From the NCBI RefSeq assembly GCF_002915575.1, contig NZ_PQGD01000004.1, positions 124,001 through 188,000 of the forward strand: a stretch of DNA of 64,000 nt, in the 5' to 3' direction. The DNA comes from Superficieibacter electus (GTDB lineage Bacteria; Pseudomonadota; Gammaproteobacteria; Enterobacterales; Enterobacteriaceae). A model generated the notes under the pieces. It saw nothing but the letters and a program-made list of their open reading frames with translations, made no database searches and was not told where the DNA came from. This document shows, piece by piece, positions 41,017-50,989 of the stretch; position 1 is the stretch's first letter, and each line of letters opens with the position of its first letter. The position numbers and the translations under genes are program-made.

Positions 41017-42109
41017 ACTTATTTTATTATGCCGCTCCGGCTTTGAGAAAGAGTGCGCGGCAGAAATTACCGATAAAGCGGCGCGCCGTGAAATCTACGG
41101 TTTCGCCCGCGTAAAAGAGAATGCGGGCTACGTTATTTTCGAGTGCTATCAGGCACAAGATGCCGACAAGCTGGCGACAGAGCTGCCTTTTAGCTCGCTG
41201 ATTTTTGCCCGCCAGATGTTTGTTGCTGGTGAACTGTTGCAAAATCTTCCGGCGGAAGATCGCGTTACGCCAATTGTCGGCATGCTACAAGGGGTGGTGG
41301 AGAAAGGCGGTGAATTGCGCGTTGAAGTGGCAGACACCAATGAAAGCAAAGAACTGATGAAGTTCTGCCGCAAGTTTACCGTGCCGCTACGCGCCGCGCT
41401 GCGCGAGGCGAAAGTGTTGACCAGCTACGAGACGGCTAAGCGCCCGGTGGTGCATGTTTTCTTTATTGCGCCGGGCTGTTGTTACACGGGTTACTCCTAT
41501 AGCAATAACAACTCCCCGTTCTATATGGGCATCCCGCGACTCAAGTTTCCGGCCGATGCGCCGAGCCGCTCCACGCTTAAGCTCGAAGAGGCGTTGCACG
41601 TGTTCATCCCTGCCGATGAATGGGATGAACGGCTGGCAAACGGTATGTATGCCGTTGATCTCGGGGCATGCCCCGGCGGCTGGACGTATCAACTGGTTAA
41701 ACGCAATATGTGGGTTTATTCGGTTGATAACGGCCCAATGGCGCAAAGCCTGATGGATACCGGGCAGGTCACCTGGCTGCGTGAGGATGGTTTTAAATAT
41801 AAACCGACGCGCAACAATATTTCGTGGATGGTGTGCGATATGGTGGAGAAGCCCGCTAAAGTTGCCGCGCTGATGGCACAATGGCTGGTCAACGGCTGGT
41901 GCCGGGAGACGATTTTTAACCTTAAACTGCCGATGAAAAAGCGTTACGAAGAGGTCTCGCACAACCTGGCCTACATTGAGGGAAAGCTGAGCGAGAATGG
42001 CATTAACGCGCAGATCCAGGCGCGCCAGCTTTATCACGACAGGGAAGAAGTGACGGTTCATGTGCGTCGCATCTGGGCGGCAGTGGGTGGTCGTCGCGAC
42101 GAACGGTAA
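41009..42109 (+). CDS. rlmM: 23S rRNA 2'-O-ribose C2498 methyltransferase
   Basis: Uses S-adenosylmethionine to methylate ribose of C2498 in 23S rRNA before assembly. The 366 residues equal E. coli RlmM. An N-terminal THUMP-like part precedes a Rossmann methyltransferase with [15 protein letters not shown] and the catalytic K-D-K-E set ([10 protein letters not shown] near the end). The ATG at 41009 fits the family; a TTG at 41003 in frame is not needed. Confidence 0.96.
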   Translation: MNKLILLCRSGFEKECAAEITDKAARREIYGFARVKENAGYVIFECYQAQDADKLATELPFSSLIFARQMFVAGELLQNLPAEDRVTPIVGMLQGVVEKGGELRVEVADTNESKELMKFCRKFTVPLRAALREAKVLTSYETAKRPVVHVFFIAPGCCYTGYSYSNNNSPFYMGIPRLKFPADAPSRSTLKLEEALHVFIPADEWDERLANGMYAVDLGACPGGWTYQLVKRNMWVYSVDNGPMAQSLMDTGQVTWLREDGFKYKPTRNNISWMVCDMVEKPAKVAALMAQWLVNGWCRETIFNLKLPMKKRYEEVSHNLAYIEGKLSENGINAQIQARQLYHDREEVTVHVRRIWAAVGGRRDER

Positions 42110-42130
42110 TGCCGCTTTTGTTGCTTTCCA

Positions 42131-42520
42131 CCCTCACCCTAACCCTCTCCCTGAGGGAGAGGGAACCGTCGGTGGCACGAAATGAGTGTGTGGACCTGAC
42201 CTGCCTTTTTCTCTCGCCCTGAGGGAGAGGGAACCGTCGGTGGCACGAAATGAGTGTGTGTTCCGCACCTGCTTTTCTTCCTCTCCCTGAAGGAAAGGGA
42301 ACCGTTGATGGCACGAAATTAATGTGTGCTCCGGACCTGCCTTTCTTCCTCTCTCTGAAGGAAAGGGGGCCGTCGGTGGCAAGAAATTAATGTGTGCTCC
42401 GGACCTGCTTTTCTTCCTCTCCCTGAAGGAAAGGGGACCGTCGGTGGCACGAAATTAATGTGTGCTCCGGACCTGCCTTTCTCCCTCTCCCTGAGGGAGA
42501 GGGCTGGGGTGAGGGGGAAT
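42131..42520. repeat. Tandem array of six palindromic units, 68-bp period, with inverted outer arms
   Basis: Units begin at 42145, 42213, 42281, 42349, 42417 and 42485. Each starts with a CTCTCCCTGA-GGGAGAGGG palindrome (units 3-5 carry GAAGGAAAGGG). A spacer then reads CCGTCGGTGGCACGAAAT and TGTGTG..CCGGACCTGC. The last unit is cut after its palindrome. The left end CCCTCACCCTAACCCTCTCC and right end GGGCTGGGGTGAGGGGG are inverse arms, as if one long palindrome had been opened by internal tandem growth. It fills the rlmM-xni gap. Confidence 0.93.
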
Positions 42521-42546
42521 GTTGCTATCCGTCAACATCAAACCAT

Positions 42547-43302
42547 TCACCTGCGCAGACGAAGCTGCTGTAAATTTCCGTCAATCTGCAAATCTGAACG
42601 TAGCCGCGCGATATCCCGGCAGATAAACGCCATCTCGCGGCTTTCTTCCAGTTTCTTACGCCACTTTTGCGGTACCTCATCAAGGCGCGCGTAAATGTCT
42701 TCCAGCGACGTAAAATCAGTCAGTAATTGTGTGGCGCTTTTCGCGCCTATTCCAGCCACGCCTGGCACTTTTGAACTGCTGATACCAGCAAGCCCCCAGT
42801 AATCGGGTAACTGCTGTGGCGTGACGCCGAACTCCTGGGCAATAAACGGCGCGTCCAGCCAGCGTTTCTGGAAGTAATCCCGAATGCGTATGGTTGGCGA
42901 GAGCAACTGACAGTAGCCTTTGTCCGTGGAAACGATAGTGGCCTGATGCCCTGCCCGTGCCACTTTGACTGCCAGCGTGGCGGCGAGATCGTCGGCTTCG
43001 TTGCCCGCGCATTCCCAGCTACGTACGCCGCTACGGGCAAACGCCGCGCGCAGCGCGGCCATTTCATTACGCAAATCGTCGGGCATCGGTGCCCGGCCAG
43101 CCTTGTAATCCGGCAACGTCTGGTGACGCCAGCTGGTGTTACGCGCTTCATCATCAAATACTGCTACCGCGTGCGTCGGCTGGCTGTGAACAATCAACTG
43201 CTCCAGTGCATGCTGGCAGGCTTCCACGCATGGCGATCCCTGTACTGCGTGAATACGGCGAATCAAATTCAACGCATCGATAATGAGTAAATGAACGGCC
43301 AT
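42547..43302 (-). CDS. xni: Flap endonuclease Xni (ExoIX)
   Basis: FEN-like nuclease related to the 5' nuclease domain of DNA polymerase I; acts on 5' flaps and binds DNA through metal and potassium. The 251 residues equal E. coli Xni. Acidic metal ligands are seen in [12 protein letters not shown] and STDKGYCQL; the helix-hairpin-helix is [20 protein letters not shown]. The start at 43302 ([20 protein letters not shown]) is preferred over an ATG at 43344. Repeat arrays stand on both sides of the gene. Confidence 0.95.
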   Translation of the reverse strand: MAVHLLIIDALNLIRRIHAVQGSPCVEACQHALEQLIVHSQPTHAVAVFDDEARNTSWRHQTLPDYKAGRAPMPDDLRNEMAALRAAFARSGVRSWECAGNEADDLAATLAVKVARAGHQATIVSTDKGYCQLLSPTIRIRDYFQKRWLDAPFIAQEFGVTPQQLPDYWGLAGISSSKVPGVAGIGAKSATQLLTDFTSLEDIYARLDEVPQKWRKKLEESREMAFICRDIARLRSDLQIDGNLQQLRLRR

Positions 43303-43400
43303 GGGTATCCTCCTTTGAAACCTGGCGTAAGGGTAACATCGCAAGGCAAGGGGAGGCTATAAAACGAGGGGAAATCAGGAAGAGGCCTCGCAAAAAATGA

Positions 43401-43915
43401 GCCGGGGCGCGTTTTGCCTGGCGGCGCTGCGCTTGCACAGGCCTACGTTCTGGTGGGATGACTGACACGGTAATGTGTAGGCCGGGTACGCGTTTTGCCT
43501 GGCGGCGCTGCGCTTGCGCAGGCCTACGTTCTGGTGGGATGACTGACACGGCAATGTGTAGGCCGGGTACGCGTTTTGCCTGGCGGCGCTGCGCTTGCGC
43601 AGGCCTACGTTATGGTGGGGTGACTGGCACGGTAATGTGTAGGCCGGGGCGCGTTTTGCCTGGCGGCGCTGCGCTTGCGCAGGCCTACGTTATGGTGGGA
43701 TGACTGACACGGCAATGTGTAGGCCGGGGCGCGTTTTGCCTGGCGGCGCTGCGCTTGCACAGGCCTACGTTCTGGTGGGATGACTGACACGGTAATGTGT
43801 AGGCCGGGGCGCGTTTTGCCTGGCGGCGCTGCGCTTGCACAGGCCTGCGTTATGGTTGGGTGACTGGCACGGTAATGTGTAGGCCGGATAAGCGCAGCGC
43901 CATCCGGCATTATGT
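43401..43915. repeat. Six tandem REP-like units, 80/81-bp period, plus a closing REP
   Basis: The common word GTTTTGCCTGGCGGCGCTGC occurs at 43411, 43492, 43573, 43653, 43733 and 43813, giving periods of 81, 81, 80, 80 and 80. The change is one base (GGGTACGCG against GGGGCGCG). Each unit contains a REP-like hairpin (GCCTGGCGGCGCTGCGCTTG with CAGGCCTAC) and the linker TGACTGACACGGTAATGTGT. The last unit runs into a standard REP (GCCGGATAAGCGCAGCGCCA) at about 43882. It lies between the starts and ends of xni and sdaB. Confidence 0.93.
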
Positions 43916-43922
43916 GCAGAGA

Positions 43923-45290
43923 TTAATCGCAGGTCACAATTTTCATGGCCAGCCCACCGCGCGACGTTTCACGGTACTTGGCGTTCATGTCCTTACCGGT
44001 TTCGTACATCGTCTCAATGACTTTATCAAGGCAGACGCGCGGCTCGCTGGTACGGCGCAGCGCCATACGCGCAGCGTTCACCGCTTTAACGGCGGCGATA
44101 GCGTTACGTTCGATACACGGCACCTGTACCTGGCCGGCAACCGGGTCGCAGGTCAGGCCGAGATTGTGCTCCATGCCAATTTCCGCCGCAATACACACCT
44201 GGCCGGGACTGCCGCCTAACAGCTCGGTCAGGCCCGCTGCCGCCATTGAGCAGGCCACGCCGACTTCCCCCTGACAACCGACCTCTGCGCCGGAAATAGA
44301 GGCATTCATCTTATACAGCGAGCCAATCGCACTGGTCACCAACAGATAACGGGCCAGCGAGTTAGCGTTCACTTCGCGGATGAATTTGTCGTAGTAGGCC
44401 AGCACCGCCGGAACGATGCCGCATGCACCGTTGGTCGGAGCCGTCACTACCCGGCCACCGGCCGCGTTTTCTTCGTTCACTGCCAGCGCAAACATATTGA
44501 TCCAGTCCACCACCGCCATCGGATCGCTGGTGGTTTTATCCTGGCTAACCAGCATTCTGCGTAAGGCGGCGGCGCGGCGCGGAACCCGCAACTTACCCGG
44601 CAGTACGCCTTCGGTAACGCTGCCATGCTCGATTCCGCCGCGCATTACGTCCCATACATTATTGAAGTGCTGCTCCAGTTCTTCTTTACTGTGCAGCGCC
44701 AGTTCGTTCTGCATCATCAGACCGGAGAGGGACAGACCACTGTCGCGGCAGTGCTGCTGGAGATCGGCGGCGGTTTTATACGGATACGGCACGCTAACGG
44801 GCGCGTCGGTAGAGAGGCCGAAGTGCGCTTCATCCACAATAAACCCGCCGCCGATAGAATAATACGTCTGGCTGTAAACGGCTTTCTCGCCTGCCAGCGC
44901 CGTAATGCGCATACCGTTCTCATGCAGAGAAAGGTTGTCGGCATGGAAATTCATGCAATGATCGACCGGAAATTCCACTTCATGCTGACCGTTGGCCAGC
45001 AGCAGACGTCCGTGCGTATTTACATCCTGAATAAAGCCCGGAATGGCGGCGATGTCCACGCTGTCCGGCAGATTACCCGCCAGGCCCATAATAATGGCGA
45101 TGTCGGTATGGTGGCCTTTACCGGTCAGGGAAAGGGAGCCATACACATCCACCACCACGCGGGTCACATCGAACAGCAGCCCCTGGGCAATCAGATCGTC
45201 GGTAAACTGTTTGCCCGCTTTCATTGGGCCGACGGTGTGCGAGCTGGAAGGGCCAATGCCGATTTTGAAAATATCGAAAACGCTAATCAT
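43923..45290 (-). CDS. sdaB: L-serine dehydratase SdaB
   Basis: Iron-sulfur enzyme that deaminates L-serine to pyruvate and ammonia. The 455 residues equal E. coli SdaB. The start MISVFDIFKIGIGPSSSHTV is the family ACT-like/beta domain; the catalytic alpha domain has the serine-loop TAPTNGACGIVPA and cluster cysteines in GCQGEVGVAC and LTCDPVAG. It follows sdaC by 53 bases on the same strand: import and breakdown of serine in one unit. Confidence 0.97.
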   Translation of the reverse strand: MISVFDIFKIGIGPSSSHTVGPMKAGKQFTDDLIAQGLLFDVTRVVVDVYGSLSLTGKGHHTDIAIIMGLAGNLPDSVDIAAIPGFIQDVNTHGRLLLANGQHEVEFPVDHCMNFHADNLSLHENGMRITALAGEKAVYSQTYYSIGGGFIVDEAHFGLSTDAPVSVPYPYKTAADLQQHCRDSGLSLSGLMMQNELALHSKEELEQHFNNVWDVMRGGIEHGSVTEGVLPGKLRVPRRAAALRRMLVSQDKTTSDPMAVVDWINMFALAVNEENAAGGRVVTAPTNGACGIVPAVLAYYDKFIREVNANSLARYLLVTSAIGSLYKMNASISGAEVGCQGEVGVACSMAAAGLTELLGGSPGQVCIAAEIGMEHNLGLTCDPVAGQVQVPCIERNAIAAVKAVNAARMALRRTSEPRVCLDKVIETMYETGKDMNAKYRETSRGGLAMKIVTCD

Positions 45291-45343
45291 GATGCGTCCA
45301 ATGAGATCGTAAAGCGCGCCATCCGCAGATGGCGCGGGGGGAG

Positions 45344-46633
45344 TTAACTGAACAGGGAGTAGAAAATCGCCGACATGGCGATAAGCCCCATCAGCACTAC
45401 AAACGCGTTGCTGATATGGCCGCTGTATTTACGCATCGCCGGGACTTTCTGAATGGCATACATCGGCATCAGGAACAGGATCATCGCAATAATCGGGCCG
45501 CCCAGCGTTTCGATCATGCCGAGGATGCTCGGGTTCAGCGTTGCCACAATCCAGGTCGTTACCAGCATAAACAGCGCAGTAATGCGGTTCAGCTTGTTGA
45601 TTTCGATAGATTTGCCTTTGCCGCGCAGGGTTTTGATGACCATGCCGTTAAAGCCTTCACGCGCGCCAAGGTAGTGGCCGAGGAAGGATTTGGTGATAGC
45701 AATCATCGCGATGATCGGGGCCATCCAGGCAATCAGCGGAGCGTTAAAGTGGTTCGCCAGGTAAGACAGAATCGAAATGTTCTGTGCTTTCGCTTCCGCC
45801 AGGTCCGCCGGGGAGAGGCTCAGCACGCAACTGAACACAAAGAACATGACCGTCAGCACCATCATGATGTGGGCGAACGCCAGAATGCGGGAGCATTTTT
45901 TCTCCGCGTCCACGCCATATTCTTCACGTTTTGCCACCGCAAAGGAGGAGATGATCGGCGAGTGGTTAAAGGAGAAGACCATCACCGGGATCGCCAGCCA
46001 CAGGGTCATCCACAGACCGTTGCCGGTAGAGGCGGCTGTATTGAATGAAAGGGTTTCAAACGCTGCGCCGCTCCACTGCGGGATCAGGTACAGCGCCAGC
46101 AGCATCAGGGCAAAGACGAACGGGAACACCAGAATGCTCATTGCCTTAACAATCATCTGCTCGCCGAAGCGCACGATGGTCATCATGCCGACAATCAGGA
46201 TCAGCGACAAGATTGCACGCGGTGGCGGGGTCATCATCAACTGGTGCGTCATAAAGCTTTCAACAGTGTTAGTGATTGCCACGCTATAAACCAGCAGGAT
46301 GGGGTAGATGGCGAAGAAGTAGAGCAGGGTAATCAGTTTACCTGCGCCAATACCGAAATGTTCTTCAACCACTTCTGTAATATCTTCGCCGGGGTTTTTA
46401 CCGGACAGCACGAAACGGGTCAGGCCACGGTGCGCAAAAAAGGTCATTGGGAAGGCAAGGATAGCCATGATAATCAGCGGGATCATCCCGCCAACGCCTG
46501 CGTTGATTGGCAGGAACAATACGCCCGCGCCAATCGCCGTGCCATAAAGGCCCAGCATCCACATGGTGTCGGTTTTACGCCATGTACTCTGCGCTTTGAC
46601 AGAGGTAATGGTGCTGGTTTGAGTGGTTTCCAT
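45344..46633 (-). CDS. sdaC: Serine:proton symporter SdaC
   Basis: Inner-membrane serine importer of the HAAAP family with about eleven membrane segments. The 429 residues equal the E. coli protein, with the opening GLYGTAIGAGVLFLPINAG and the loop GREEYG-like segment VAKREEYGVDAEKK. It is first in sdaC-sdaB; a CRP-like site lies upstream, in line with cAMP control in E. coli. C phages use SdaC as a receptor in E. coli. Confidence 0.97.
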   Translation of the reverse strand: METTQTSTITSVKAQSTWRKTDTMWMLGLYGTAIGAGVLFLPINAGVGGMIPLIIMAILAFPMTFFAHRGLTRFVLSGKNPGEDITEVVEEHFGIGAGKLITLLYFFAIYPILLVYSVAITNTVESFMTHQLMMTPPPRAILSLILIVGMMTIVRFGEQMIVKAMSILVFPFVFALMLLALYLIPQWSGAAFETLSFNTAASTGNGLWMTLWLAIPVMVFSFNHSPIISSFAVAKREEYGVDAEKKCSRILAFAHIMMVLTVMFFVFSCVLSLSPADLAEAKAQNISILSYLANHFNAPLIAWMAPIIAMIAITKSFLGHYLGAREGFNGMVIKTLRGKGKSIEINKLNRITALFMLVTTWIVATLNPSILGMIETLGGPIIAMILFLMPMYAIQKVPAMRKYSGHISNAFVVLMGLIAMSAIFYSLFS

Positions 46634-46789
46634 CTGTTTCTCCTGAGGAAGCTAAAATTCACTGTACTGGTCAAATTCAATGCAAAATTGGGTATGTGTA
46701 GTATGAAGTTCGTTAGGTTAGCGATTTTTTATAATTTTTTGCCGTAACTATTTTCGCGGCGAAAGATACATTTATGTTATCAATGCATC

Positions 46790-46805
46790 AGTGATCCCGA
46801 TCGCA
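46790..46805. promoter_or_regulatory. CRP-like site upstream of sdaC
   Basis: AGTGATCCCGATCGCA matches TGTGA-N6-TCACA at eight of ten consensus positions, 157 bases before the sdaC start. The rest of the 456-bp sdaC-ppnN gap (46634-47089) is AT-rich and shows no gene. Confidence 0.4.
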
Positions 46806-47059
46806 ATTACAATAATCTACTTCTTATGTGTGGTTATTTAGACCATTAATCTGTCATTTTTTACCCATGTAGAGTTTATGGGCGAAAAGGCTAGCATCCG
46901 CAGAATGGATTATGAAGAGGGAGAATAAAGTAACGTTATTTACACTGTAAAATGTGCTTCTAACAGTCTTTTGATGGGGAATAACATAATTAAATCAAAT
47001 TAATCACCGCTATTTGCCGGAAGCAAACGGTTAAGTCGGGATAATAAAACGGCAATAGA

Positions 47060-47085
47060 TAAGGGCGACGTGTGAGTCGCCCTTA
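47060..47085 (-). terminator. Terminator of ppnN
   Basis: AAGGGCGAC and GTCGCCCTT form a nine-base stem around six bases, directly after the ppnN stop. On the minus strand it continues into TATCTATTG, a weak T tract. Confidence 0.6.
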
Positions 47086-47089
47086 CGGA

Positions 47090-48454
47090 TCATTTGCAGA
47101 TTTCGTAGCAGGGAATGTAGGCGGAGCCGGGAAGTTTCATACGATGCTGAGCAACAAAGCCCTGAAGCAGGTCATCCATCCGGCGCATCATCTCGCTGTC
47201 GCCGTGGATCTTATAGGGACCGTACTTCTCAATGGCGCGGATACCCACCTCTTTCACATTGCCCGCCACAATACCGGAGAAGGCGCGGCGCAGGTCGGCT
47301 GCCAGTACGTCAACCGGCTGGTCCGGATACAGTTTCAGGTTGGCCATGTTCTCATGCGACGGCTCAAAGGGCAGTTGCAGATCCGGCGCAATACGAATGG
47401 ACCAGTTAAAACTGTAGGCATCGCCGGTTTCACGACGGCACTCTTTCACCAGCGGCATCGCTTTTTTCATCTGCCGCGCCACTTCGGCGGCGTCATCAAT
47501 GATTATCTGATAATGGCGACGGGCCGCTTCACCCAGCGTGCTGACGATAAACTCATCCAGCACGCGGAAGTAGTCAGCGCTCTCTTTCGGCCCGGTGAGG
47601 ATCAGCGGCAGGACCTGCTCTTTGTTGGCCGGGTTCATCAGAATACCCAGCAGGTACAGCAACTCTTCCGCCGTTCCCACGCCGCCGGGGAAAATAATAA
47701 TCCCGTGGGCAATACGCACAAACGCTTCGAGGCGTTTTTCGATATCGGGCATGATGATCAGTTCATTGACCAGCGGGTTAGGCGGCTCAGCGGCAATAAT
47801 CGACGGCTCGGTCATGCCGATAAATCGCCCGTCTTTGTAGCGCTGCTGAGCGTGGCCGACCGCCGCGCCTTTCATCGGCGCTTCCATCGCACCCGGACCG
47901 CAGCCGGTACAAATGTTCAGCTCGCGCAACCCCAGTTGAGTGCCGACGCGCCGTGCATACAGATATTCTTTTTCATTGATGGAGTGACCGCCCCAGCACA
48001 CCACCATACTCGGCGCTTCGCCAACGTGCAGCGCCCGGGCGTTACGCAGAATGGAAAAGACCAGGTTGGTAATATGGGCCGAACTTTCAAGGTCGAGATC
48101 GGGATAGCGGACGGTGTTGTGGATCTGACCATACACGAAGAGAATATCGCGCAACACGGCAAACAGGTTGGCCTGCAATGAGCGGATAATTTGCCCATCA
48201 ACAAACGCGTCTTCTGGCGGGTTGATTAACTCAAGCTTAACGCCGCGCTCGCGGCGCAGAACGTTGATATCGAAATTCTCAAAGCGTGACAACAACTCTT
48301 TACTGTTATCGGTGAGACTCCCTGAGTTTAGAACGGCAAGTGAACAGTTACGAAACAGTTGATACAGGTCGCTGCTGGCGGTGCGCTTAAGCATATCGAC
48401 TTCCAGCTGCGACAACATATCCATTGAGCCAAGGGGGCTTACATGTGTAATCAA
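47090..48454 (-). CDS. ppnN: Pyrimidine/purine nucleotide 5'-monophosphate nucleosidase PpnN
   Basis: Splits nucleoside monophosphates into base and ribose 5-phosphate; in E. coli it binds ppGpp, which raises its activity and links growth and persistence. The 454 residues equal E. coli PpnN (YgdH). The central LOG-like Rossmann domain has [19 protein letters not shown] and the nucleotide motif [17 protein letters not shown]. The window also encodes RelA, the ppGpp maker. Confidence 0.96.
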   Translation of the reverse strand: MITHVSPLGSMDMLSQLEVDMLKRTASSDLYQLFRNCSLAVLNSGSLTDNSKELLSRFENFDINVLRRERGVKLELINPPEDAFVDGQIIRSLQANLFAVLRDILFVYGQIHNTVRYPDLDLESSAHITNLVFSILRNARALHVGEAPSMVVCWGGHSINEKEYLYARRVGTQLGLRELNICTGCGPGAMEAPMKGAAVGHAQQRYKDGRFIGMTEPSIIAAEPPNPLVNELIIMPDIEKRLEAFVRIAHGIIIFPGGVGTAEELLYLLGILMNPANKEQVLPLILTGPKESADYFRVLDEFIVSTLGEAARRHYQIIIDDAAEVARQMKKAMPLVKECRRETGDAYSFNWSIRIAPDLQLPFEPSHENMANLKLYPDQPVDVLAADLRRAFSGIVAGNVKEVGIRAIEKYGPYKIHGDSEMMRRMDDLLQGFVAQHRMKLPGSAYIPCYEICK

Positions 48455-48563
48455 GTGAACTCCTTATGGGGCGAAAATCGCCGCTCCCTGAAATTACAAT
48501 AGCCCCCGCAGACCGGTTTTCACAACCCGCAATGGGGCAATATCGCCGTTATCAACAAAATAG

Positions 48564-49409
48564 TTACTGACGTACCAGCCTGCCAGTGGCTGGTTTGAAA
48601 TCAGTATTGCTGCGCCAGGGGTTGATATCCAGCCCGCCCCGGCGCGTATAGCGCGCGTAGACGCTCAGCGTTTCTGGCTGGCAGAAGCGTTGAATATCGT
48701 TAAAGATGCGCTCCACGCACTGTTCGTGAAACTCGTTATGATGGCGAAACGAAACCAGATAGCGCAGCAGTTTTTCCCGGTCGATGGCCGGGCCGCGGTA
48801 CTGAATTTGTACTGAACCCCAGTCGGGCTGGTGGGTGATCAGGCAGTTGGATTTCAGCAGGTGGCTGACCAGCGATTCCTCCACCACGCTACCGCGGGCG
48901 GCACCGGAAAGGGAGTCGGCATCGAACTGGTAGTTATCAATTTCAATATCCTGCTGGTCGATGCACACGCCGTTGAAGCGGGCAATGGGCTGGCCCTCAA
49001 GCTCGTCAAGCGAATACAGCGTAACGCGCACGCTGCCCTGCGCACAGGCGCTCAGATCGCGCTCCAGCGTGGCGTGAACGTCGTCCCGGCTGGCAAAGCG
49101 GGTTTGGTTAAAGCTATTGAGATAGAGCTTAAAGCTTTTGGATTCCACCAGGTTAACACTGGCATAGTCGAGTTCCACCTGACCGACGGCCACCTGTGGC
49201 AGGCCTTTGGCATTCAACCAGGAGATTTCGTACAGCGTCCAGATGTCTGCGCCATGAAAGGGCAGACTGTCTGCATGCAGGCCCAGCGGATCGCGATTCA
49301 GACTTCTTGGCACGCCCTGTAATAACGACGCATCGTAGATATCGCGGTAACTGGTTGTTTTACCAAGCGTCAGGCCAGAAAGCGCCTGATGGTTTTCATA
49401 GGAAGACAT
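48564..49409 (-). CDS. queF: NADPH-dependent 7-cyano-7-deazaguanine reductase
   Basis: Reduces preQ0 to preQ1 in queuosine synthesis for tRNA. The 281-residue product (E. coli 282) is the long two-domain QueF form. The catalytic cysteine is in [16 protein letters not shown] (about C189), with the aspartate seven residues later; the substrate loop is [15 protein letters not shown]. It diverges from syd with 68 bases between. Confidence 0.96.
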   Translation of the reverse strand: MSSYENHQALSGLTLGKTTSYRDIYDASLLQGVPRSLNRDPLGLHADSLPFHGADIWTLYEISWLNAKGLPQVAVGQVELDYASVNLVESKSFKLYLNSFNQTRFASRDDVHATLERDLSACAQGSVRVTLYSLDELEGQPIARFNGVCIDQQDIEIDNYQFDADSLSGAARGSVVEESLVSHLLKSNCLITHQPDWGSVQIQYRGPAIDREKLLRYLVSFRHHNEFHEQCVERIFNDIQRFCQPETLSVYARYTRRGGLDINPWRSNTDFKPATGRLVRQ

Positions 49410-49477
49410 GTTTCACCGTTATAAAGCAGGTACACTATGGGGCAAGTGTATCCTGGCCGACGTAAAGAGAGAAATCA

Positions 49478-50023
49478 GTGGACCCACAAACTGCACAAGC
49501 GCTGAAGGCGTTTACCCAACGTTATTGTGATGCATGGCGACGTGAGCATACCAGCTGGCCACAGAGTGAAGCGCTTTACGGTGTGCCTTCGCCGTGCATT
49601 GTCTCGTCTACCGACCAGATAGTGCTGTGGCAACCGCAACCTTTTGAGGGCGAACAAAATCTCAACGCCGTTGAACGCGCGCTGGATATTGTGATTCAAC
49701 CCGCAGCACACATTTTTTATACAGCGCAATATGCAGGTGATATGCAGGCGCGTTTTGGTGCAGAAACGTTAACGCTGTTGCAAACGTGGAGTGCGGATGA
49801 TTTTCGTCGCGTTCAGGAGAATCTCATCGGCCATCTGGTGACGCAGAAACGCCTCAAACTTTCTCCAACGCTGTTTATTGCCACGCTGGACAGTGAACTG
49901 GACGTTATTTCTGTCTGTAATCTGCGCGGTGAGGTGCTAAAGGAGACACTTGGTACCACTAAACGCCGCGTTCTTGCCGCCTCGCTTGTGGACTTTCTTA
50001 ATCAACTGGAGCCGGTGCTGTAA
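49478..50023 (+). CDS. syd: SecY-interacting protein Syd
   Basis: Small acidic protein that binds SecY at the inner face of the membrane and may proof-read translocon assembly. The 181 residues equal the E. coli length. It starts at GTG (49478) after GAGAGA; motifs [19 protein letters not shown] and [18 protein letters not shown] are those of the family. It lies before csrB as in E. coli. Confidence 0.94.
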   Translation: MDPQTAQALKAFTQRYCDAWRREHTSWPQSEALYGVPSPCIVSSTDQIVLWQPQPFEGEQNLNAVERALDIVIQPAAHIFYTAQYAGDMQARFGAETLTLLQTWSADDFRRVQENLIGHLVTQKRLKLSPTLFIATLDSELDVISVCNLRGEVLKETLGTTKRRVLAASLVDFLNQLEPVL

Positions 50024-50042
50024 TCCATTGACCTGATCGTTT

Positions 50043-50060
50043 TGTAGGAGATCTCTCACA
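50043..50060. promoter_or_regulatory. UvrY (SirA) binding site of csrB
   Basis: The 18-mer TGTAGGAGATCTCTCACA matches the UvrY palindrome of E. coli csrB (TGTGAGAGATCTCTTACA) with one base changed in each arm. It lies about 175 bases before the RNA start, the same type of distant upstream site. A related half-site TGTGAGAGATC follows at 50066. BarA, encoded at 58-61 kb, is the sensor that phosphorylates UvrY. Confidence 0.8.
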
Positions 50061-50233
50061 CAGCCTGTGAGAGATCGTAGAGAGTATCTTATTCCACTGC
50101 GCGATTTAATTTTGATTAATTTAATATTAATCAAAGAGATAATTTTTCTAATACGATTTTTAAGTAAAACTTTTCTTAAGACATTTGCTTAAGACTAGTT
50201 GTAAGACTCGGTGGAATAGACGATTCTATGTCC

Positions 50234-50599
50234 GTCGACAGGGAGTCACAAAAAGAAGTGAACATCAGGATGATGACGCTTCAAGGGACACACCAGGAAG
50301 GTGCTTCAGGGAAGGCTTCAGGATGAAGTTAAGGGATATGCAGGACGCATAGCAAGGACACCTCCAGGAAGGAGAATGTGAACCGAACGGGATGATCGGT
50401 GGGTCAGGAAGATCAGGAACGCACTTAAGGATAAGTGTTATCGCATCGGGGTGGTGTGAGCAGGACGCATTGTTTAAGGATGAACCGGTCAGGAGACCAA
50501 CAGGAAAAGTTGTCATGGATGAGCAGGGAGCATCATAAAAAGTAGCTGGATTGCTGCGAAACGAACCGGGGGCACTGTCTGACAGTGCCCCCTTTTTTT
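50234..50599 (+). ncRNA. csrB: CsrB small RNA
   Basis: About 366 nt from GTCGACAGGGAGTC to the terminator GGGGGCACTGTC-TGACAGTGCCCCC plus seven T. It contains many GGA motifs, most as CAGGA or AAGGA in hairpin loops (for example CACCAGGAAGGTG, TCAGGATGA, CTCCAGGAAGGAG). These bind and sequester the regulator CsrA. The position between syd and yqcC is conserved with E. coli (369 nt). It frees CsrA targets for glycogen and biofilm and lowers motility. Confidence 0.97.
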
Positions 50600-50659
50600 G
50601 TTTCCTGGCAACTGGTGCTATGCTTCGCGCCAGAAAATCCCAGAGCCTGTGAGGTTACC

Positions 50660-50989
50660 ATGACACTCCACGACAGCGTGCGTGAACAACTGAATATTAT
50701 CGAAGCGCTACTGCGTAAACATGACCACTGGCAGACAACCCCGCCGCAGGCCAGCGTTTTTGAAAGTACACAACCTTTTTGTATGGATACGCTGGAGCCG
50801 CTTGAGTGGCTACAATGGGTGCTTATCCCACGTATGCACGCGTTGCTGGACAGCGGCCAGCCGCTGCCGCAGAGTTTTGCCGTTGCGCCCTATTATGAGA
50901 TTGCGCTCGATACCAGTCATCCCTCGCGTGATGACGTGGTGCTGGAGCTACAGCGGCTGGACGCGTTTTTTGCCGACGATAACGCCTGA
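50660..50989 (+). CDS. yqcC: DUF446 protein YqcC
   Basis: A 109-residue helical protein, same length as E. coli YqcC; function unknown. It keeps the DUF446 core TLEPLEWLQWVLIPRMHALLD and the end LDAFFADD. The ATG at 50660 (GAGGTTACC upstream) is preferred to a frame extension into the csrB terminator. Its stop overlaps the truC start (TGATG). Confidence 0.93.
   Translation: MTLHDSVREQLNIIEALLRKHDHWQTTPPQASVFESTQPFCMDTLEPLEWLQWVLIPRMHALLDSGQPLPQSFAVAPYYEIALDTSHPSRDDVVLELQRLDAFFADDNA

Noticed and set aside
43458-43910. Open frames with internal protein repeats on both strands of the 80-bp array
   Set aside because: They arise because the DNA period (81 then 80) keeps frames open by chance; no ribosome site and no known family. 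The same holds for frames across the 68-bp array at 42.0-42.4 kb.
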